DNA of 7,160 bases, taken from an uncultured Eubacteriales bacterium (GTDB taxonomy: Bacteria; Bacillota; Clostridia; Christensenellales; Borkfalkiaceae). The notes below the pieces were generated by a model. It saw nothing but the letters and a program-made list of their open reading frames with translations, had not been told where the DNA came from and ran no database searches. How positions within the stretch are numbered: the first letter of the stretch is position 1; every line of letters begins with the position of its first letter. The DNA lies in the NCBI GenBank assembly GCA_900556195.1, contig USOJ01000045.1, positions 1 through 7,160 of the forward strand. Reading direction: 5' to 3'. The position numbers were made by a program, and so were the translations under genes. Below, piece after piece: positions 7,033-7,160 of this stretch.

Positions 7033-7062
7033 ATTGTAACACAATTGTAGTATCATTGTCAA
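7033..7062 (-). promoter_or_regulatory. Sigma-A type promoter of the regulator-SPFH operon
   Basis: On the minus strand there is a perfect -35 TTGACA (7057-7062), an 18-nt spacer, and TACAAT as -10 (7033-7038) preceded by TGT, the extended -10 motif. Transcription should start near 7026, giving a leader of roughly 26 nt that contains the GGAGG site. ATTGT on the plus strand recurs at 7033, 7044 and 7055, exactly 11 bp apart, across the promoter, and could be an operator for the ribbon-helix-helix protein. Confidence 0.8.
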
Positions 7063-7120
7063 CGGTTTTGTGAAAATTTTACAATAGTTTACCCATCGGC
7101 ATTTATGCAAAGACAATTTT

Positions 7121-7160
7121 GTCATCCTGAGGTTTACCGAAGTCCCCTCGGCAGGTCGCC
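7121..7160. repeat. Structured intergenic repeat-like sequence, truncated by window edge
   Basis: The sequence beginning gtcatcctgag resembles a dispersed intergenic repeat I associate with Bacillota and gut metagenome genomes; this is recollection, not a search result. It can fold: cctg (7126-7129) pairs with cagg (7152-7155), and ccga (7137-7140) with tcgg (7148-7151), leaving a 7-nt bulge and a 7-nt loop. Immediately before it, gacaa and ttgtc (7112-7116, 7119-7123) form a short inverted repeat. The other end is outside the window. Confidence 0.45.

Noticed and set aside
7001..7042. Longer regulator start at 7042
   Set aside because: That ATG lies upstream of the predicted transcription start and beyond the -10; the added residues do not belong to the ribbon-helix-helix fold.
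1..7160. CRISPR array, tRNA, rRNA or transposase
   Set aside because: No regularly spaced direct repeats, cloverleaf, ribosomal sequence or recombinase motifs were seen on either strand.

Overview
The window reads as an accessory gene block from a low-to-moderate-GC Gram-positive bacterium, most likely a Clostridia-type member of the Bacillota. The reasons are strong AGGAG Shine-Dalgarno sites, a TTGACA/TACAAT promoter, YdjI-like SPFH and zinc-ribbon TIR proteins, and InlB/BspA-type surface repeats. The lineage is an inference from family resemblance, with no marker gene present. All supported genes lie on the minus strand, so transcription runs from right to left. TAA and TGA are both used as stops.

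Right edge to left edge: positions 7121-7160 hold a structured, repeat-like intergenic sequence cut by the window end. A well-formed promoter (-35 at 7057-7062, extended -10 at 7033-7038) then drives a tight cluster. It begins with a 65-aa ribbon-helix-helix regulator (6803-7000), followed 13 nt later by an SPFH/flotillin-like protein with a C-terminal zinc ribbon (5605-6789). A four-helix membrane protein of unknown function follows 19 nt later (4875-5585). After a 93-nt gap with a perfect 11-bp inverted repeat come a zinc ribbon-TPR-TIR protein (3612-4781) and an 899-aa protein with helical repeats, one membrane segment, four InlB-type repeats and a BspA-type leucine-rich-repeat ladder (900-3599). 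The 5'-complete, 3'-truncated gene at the left edge (1-822) encodes a DUF2971-like protein.

The main result is that the TIR gene and the LRR gene are in the same frame. Only one TAA codon and four further codons separate them, and there is no ribosome-binding site before the second ATG. They look like one gene of about 1293 codons split by a nonsense codon. The reconstructed protein would have a cytoplasmic TIR domain, one transmembrane helix and an exported LRR domain, which is the part list of a Toll-like receptor in inverted (N-in) orientation. The SPFH scaffold and the polytopic membrane protein upstream could organise such a receptor in the membrane; this is inference.

Base composition changes sharply inside the LRR gene near position 2640. 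The exported half and the DUF2971 gene are AT-rich and CpG-poor, and everything to the right is CpG-rich. This suggests the ectodomain and the left-hand gene have a different origin from the signalling half.
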